DNA from: CAZXFG01 sp964640515
GTDB lineage: Bacteria; Patescibacteriota; Patescibacteriia; Magasanikbacterales; GWA2-37-8
Reading direction: 5' to 3'
Assembly: GCA_964640515.1 (NCBI GenBank)
Contig: CAZXFG010000037.1
Location: 1-7,331 of the forward strand
DNA: 7,331 nt
Shown: in pieces, positions 6,166 to 7,331 of the stretch
Layout: every line of letters begins with the position of its first letter
How positions within the stretch are numbered: the stretch's first letter is position 1
Made by a program: the position numbers and the translations under genes
Notes under the pieces: generated by a model
The model's input: only the letters and a program-made list of their open reading frames with translations
Databases searched by the model: none
Told to the model about the DNA's origin: nothing

Positions 6166-6729
6166 ATGCAGGCGCGAATTTTTGAGATATTGATAATAGC
6201 AATTTTAGTGTGTTTCCCCGTCGTCGTGAAGGCCGACGCCAATGATTTTCATTGTATTTGTTGGAATGCTCAAGGTGAGGCGGATAGCTGTATAGAACAC
6301 AGAAAAGGGGCGCGAGGATTTGGTGGAGATATTTGCCCGCAAGGATGTGTAAAAGGTGATGGCACATGTCCTCCGTATTTTTCCCCAGATCTTCCTCCGC
6401 CCACACCAACCCACCCGGCGACAGGAAAGGTGGAAAATGAAAATTGCAAGATGGAAAATGGACAAGAGGTATGTTATTTAGAAAATCCGTTGTCCGGAGA
6501 TATCACGGATGTCCCCACCCTGATTGGAACCATCATTAAAGCCGCCCTGGGAATAGTCGGTGCTTTGAGTTTGTATATGTTTATCATCGGCGGATTCATT
6601 TGGCTTACTTCAGCCGGCAACCCCGAGAAGGTAAAAAGCGGTGCCAAAACCATGCTCTGGGCGGCGATAGGAGTTTTAATCACTTTTATCAGCTATTTGG
6701 CTCTATCCACACTATTAAAATATACTTGA
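6166..6729 (+). CDS. T4SS pilin-like protein C with cysteine-rich ectodomain
   Basis: The ATG at 6166 gives a 187-residue protein with a proper signal peptide (MQARIFEILIIAILVCF..., likely cut at VKA/D, residue 23). The open frame extends upstream to 6010, but that part is an out-of-frame shadow of gene B. The mature protein starts near FHCICWN (28-34) and has eight cysteines (30, 32, 42, 57, 61, 68, 94, 103), a proline-rich linker (about 69-84, PDLPPPTPTHP), then NPL...PTLIG and two membrane helices (about 125-146 and 163-183) around SAGNPEKVKSG (149-159). The NPL...PT-x-x-G stretch before helix 1 is shared with B. The gene begins 2 nt after the B stop without a ribosome binding site, so translation is probably coupled to B. 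It is likely an extracytoplasmic, membrane-anchored subunit like A and B. Function is inferred only from architecture. Confidence 0.82.
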   Translation: MQARIFEILIIAILVCFPVVVKADANDFHCICWNAQGEADSCIEHRKGARGFGGDICPQGCVKGDGTCPPYFSPDLPPPTPTHPATGKVENENCKMENGQEVCYLENPLSGDITDVPTLIGTIIKAALGIVGALSLYMFIIGGFIWLTSAGNPEKVKSGAKTMLWAAIGVLITFISYLALSTLLKYT

Positions 6730-6748
6730 TGCTTTCAGGAAAAGAGTG

Positions 6749-6757
6749 TGATATAAT
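6749..6757 (+). promoter_or_regulatory. Extended -10 promoter of pilin D
   Basis: TGATATAAT is a perfect TGnTATAAT element 20 nt after the stop of gene C. A TTGATG at 6726-6731 is a possible but over-distant -35 (20-nt spacer). Transcription would start near 6764, leaving a leader of about 50 nt with a strong ribosome binding site. Pilin D can therefore be expressed independently of A-C. Confidence 0.6.
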
Positions 6758-6800
6758 ATTGTTAAGTTAAATTGCGGTTTATGTATACAATAAACAATAG

Positions 6801-6810
6801 AAAGGGGGTG
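6801..6810 (+). promoter_or_regulatory. Near full-length Shine-Dalgarno sequence of pilin D
   Basis: AAAGGGGGTGAG (6801-6812) matches the extended anti-Shine-Dalgarno complement AAAGGAGGTGA at all but one position (G for A, still a G-U pair in RNA). The ATG at 6816 follows at suitable spacing. It is by far the strongest ribosome binding site in the window and fixes the start of gene D. Confidence 0.8.
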
Positions 6811-6815
6811 AGAAT

Positions 6816-7217
6816 ATGAAAAAGTTGGTTGTTTTTTTAGTCATGGTAATGATGTTGAGCTTGGCTCTGGGGACAGTGGCCTATACTCAAGGTGGCAAGA
6901 TTGATGAGGCCGCTTTGGGCACCCAGTATGCCGGTCAAATCGGTTTGGGCGGTCAGGATATCCGCACCACCATAGCGAGCATAATTCGCACGGCCATGGG
7001 CTTACTCGGAATTGTGGCGGTAGTGATTATCTTGATTGGCGGTTTCACCTGGATGACGGCCGGAGGAAATGATGAAAAGGTGGGGGAAGCGAAAAAATGG
7101 ATTTTTGCCGGTATTATCGGCTTGGCCATTATTTTGTCCGCTTACGCTTTATCCAGCTTCGTTATTAAAAGTTTGATTGACGCTACTACTACGCCTAATG
7201 TTGTTCCTTTACCGTAA
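6816..7217 (+). CDS. Minimal T4SS pilin-like protein D (possible major subunit)
   Basis: This 133-residue protein has a signal peptide (1-22, likely cut at TVA/Y), a short polar segment of about 27 residues without cysteines, an amphipathic stretch (DIRTTIASIIRT, 48-59), and two membrane helices (about 60-80 and 95-117). The loop AGGNDEKVGEAKK (82-94) joins them. The order and size match VirB2/TrbC-type pilins, whose mature form is two hydrophobic helices with a small cytoplasmic loop. GGFTWMTAGGN (75-85) is the family hallmark and aligns with GGFIWLTSAGN in C and AGITWMTAQGN in B. Unlike A-C it has no ectodomain, its own extended -10 promoter, and a near-ideal ribosome binding site, all pointing to high expression. 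I infer that it is the main structural subunit and A-C are specialised versions. An alternative is a small inner-membrane protein unrelated to any fibre. Confidence 0.85.
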   Translation: MKKLVVFLVMVMMLSLALGTVAYTQGGKIDEAALGTQYAGQIGLGGQDIRTTIASIIRTAMGLLGIVAVVIILIGGFTWMTAGGNDEKVGEAKKWIFAGIIGLAIILSAYALSSFVIKSLIDATTTPNVVPLP

Positions 7218-7227
7218 AATATAAACT

Positions 7228-7310
7228 TGACAGGGGGTTGGCGCCCGCCTAGACCGTAGAATCGGCGGGTCATACCGCCATTTACGGCGGGAGGGCGCAA
7301 CCCCCTGTTA
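7228..7310. repeat. Branched inverted repeat after pilin D
   Basis: ACAGGGGGTTG (7230-7240) and CAACCCCCTGT (7298-7308) pair over 11 bp; after one bulged G, CGCCC (7242-7246) pairs with GGGCG (7293-7297). Inside are alternating complements: CCGCC (7245-7249), GGCGG (7264-7268), CCGCC (7275-7279) and GGCGG (7286-7290). They can form two side-by-side hairpins or one central hairpin, but not both. An AGGAGG (7310-7315) and TTTT (7316-7319) follow directly. It may be a terminator or processing site for gene D, a leader for a gene beyond the window, or a palindromic intergenic repeat. The remainder of 7218-7331 shows no gene. Confidence 0.65.
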
Positions 7311-7331
7311 GGAGGTTTTATCTGTCATTGC

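Noticed and set aside
4412..7217. Complete type IV secretion system
   Set aside because: Only pilin-like subunits are present; no ATPase, coupling protein or channel component is in the window.
7227..7232. Perfect TTGACA as a -35 box
   Set aside because: No -10 hexamer lies 16-18 nt downstream (TAGAAT at 7257-7262 is 24 nt away), and the bases are part of the palindrome arm.
7310..7331. AGGAGG as the ribosome binding site of a new gene
   Set aside because: No ATG or GTG follows at normal spacing before the window ends; CTG 7322 and TTG 7328 are too weak to call a gene.
1..7331. CRISPR array, tRNA, rRNA or insertion sequence
   Set aside because: I saw no evenly spaced direct repeats, no cloverleaf with conserved tRNA arms, no rRNA-like stretch and no transposase reading frame.

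Overview
The window looks like part of a Patescibacteria (Candidate Phyla Radiation) genome, most likely of the Parcubacteria group. This is inferred from the gene set, not from a marker gene. The signs are short intergenic gaps, few Shine-Dalgarno sequences, an orphan family-1 solute-binding lipoprotein with an unusual 'GFGC' lipobox, a divergent GalU, type IV pilus minor pilins, and a run of small two-helix 'T4SS pilin' proteins of a kind common in these bacteria. TGA is used as a stop (positions 447-449 and 6727-6729) and no gene needs it read as an amino acid, so the standard bacterial code applies and code-25 lineages (Gracilibacteria, Absconditabacteria) are unlikely. All genes lie on the + strand.

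Region 1 (1-1805) is the end of a type IV pilus / pseudopilin operon. It holds the C-terminal part of a PilW/GspJ-like minor prepilin and, 6 nt later, a PilX-like protein with one N-terminal membrane helix and a large extracytoplasmic domain. Region 2 (1806-1975) is a 170-nt non-coding leader with an extended -10 promoter and a branched inverted-repeat structure. Region 3 (1976-4272) holds a GalU-family nucleotidyltransferase and a MalE-type lipoprotein. The second gene probably starts at 2884, downstream of a promoter embedded in the end of galU, and not at the overlapping ATG at 2842. Region 4 (4273-4411) is non-coding, with a perfect 15-bp hairpin at the stop codon of the lipoprotein gene.

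Region 5 (4412-7217) is the most interesting part: four tandem paralogues, called A to D here. Each has a signal peptide and two C-terminal membrane helices joined by a 'GN-x-EK' loop, the VirB2/TrbC-like T4SS_pilin architecture. A, B and C also carry unrelated-looking cysteine-rich ectodomains that begin with a CxC motif just after the signal peptide. D is a minimal, cysteine-free version with its own promoter and a near-ideal ribosome binding site, so it may be the abundant subunit. Gene B is interrupted by a 10-N assembly gap at which the reading frame does not match. Region 6 (7218-7331) is non-coding at the window edge and holds a second strong branched inverted repeat with mutually exclusive pairings.

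Taken together the window encodes cell-surface functions: pilus assembly, a sugar-nucleotide enzyme for envelope glycans, a substrate-binding lipoprotein, and a set of small membrane-embedded pilin-like proteins that may build or decorate an extracellular appendage. No VirB4, VirB6, VirD4 or other secretion ATPase is in the window, so a functional T4SS is not shown here.
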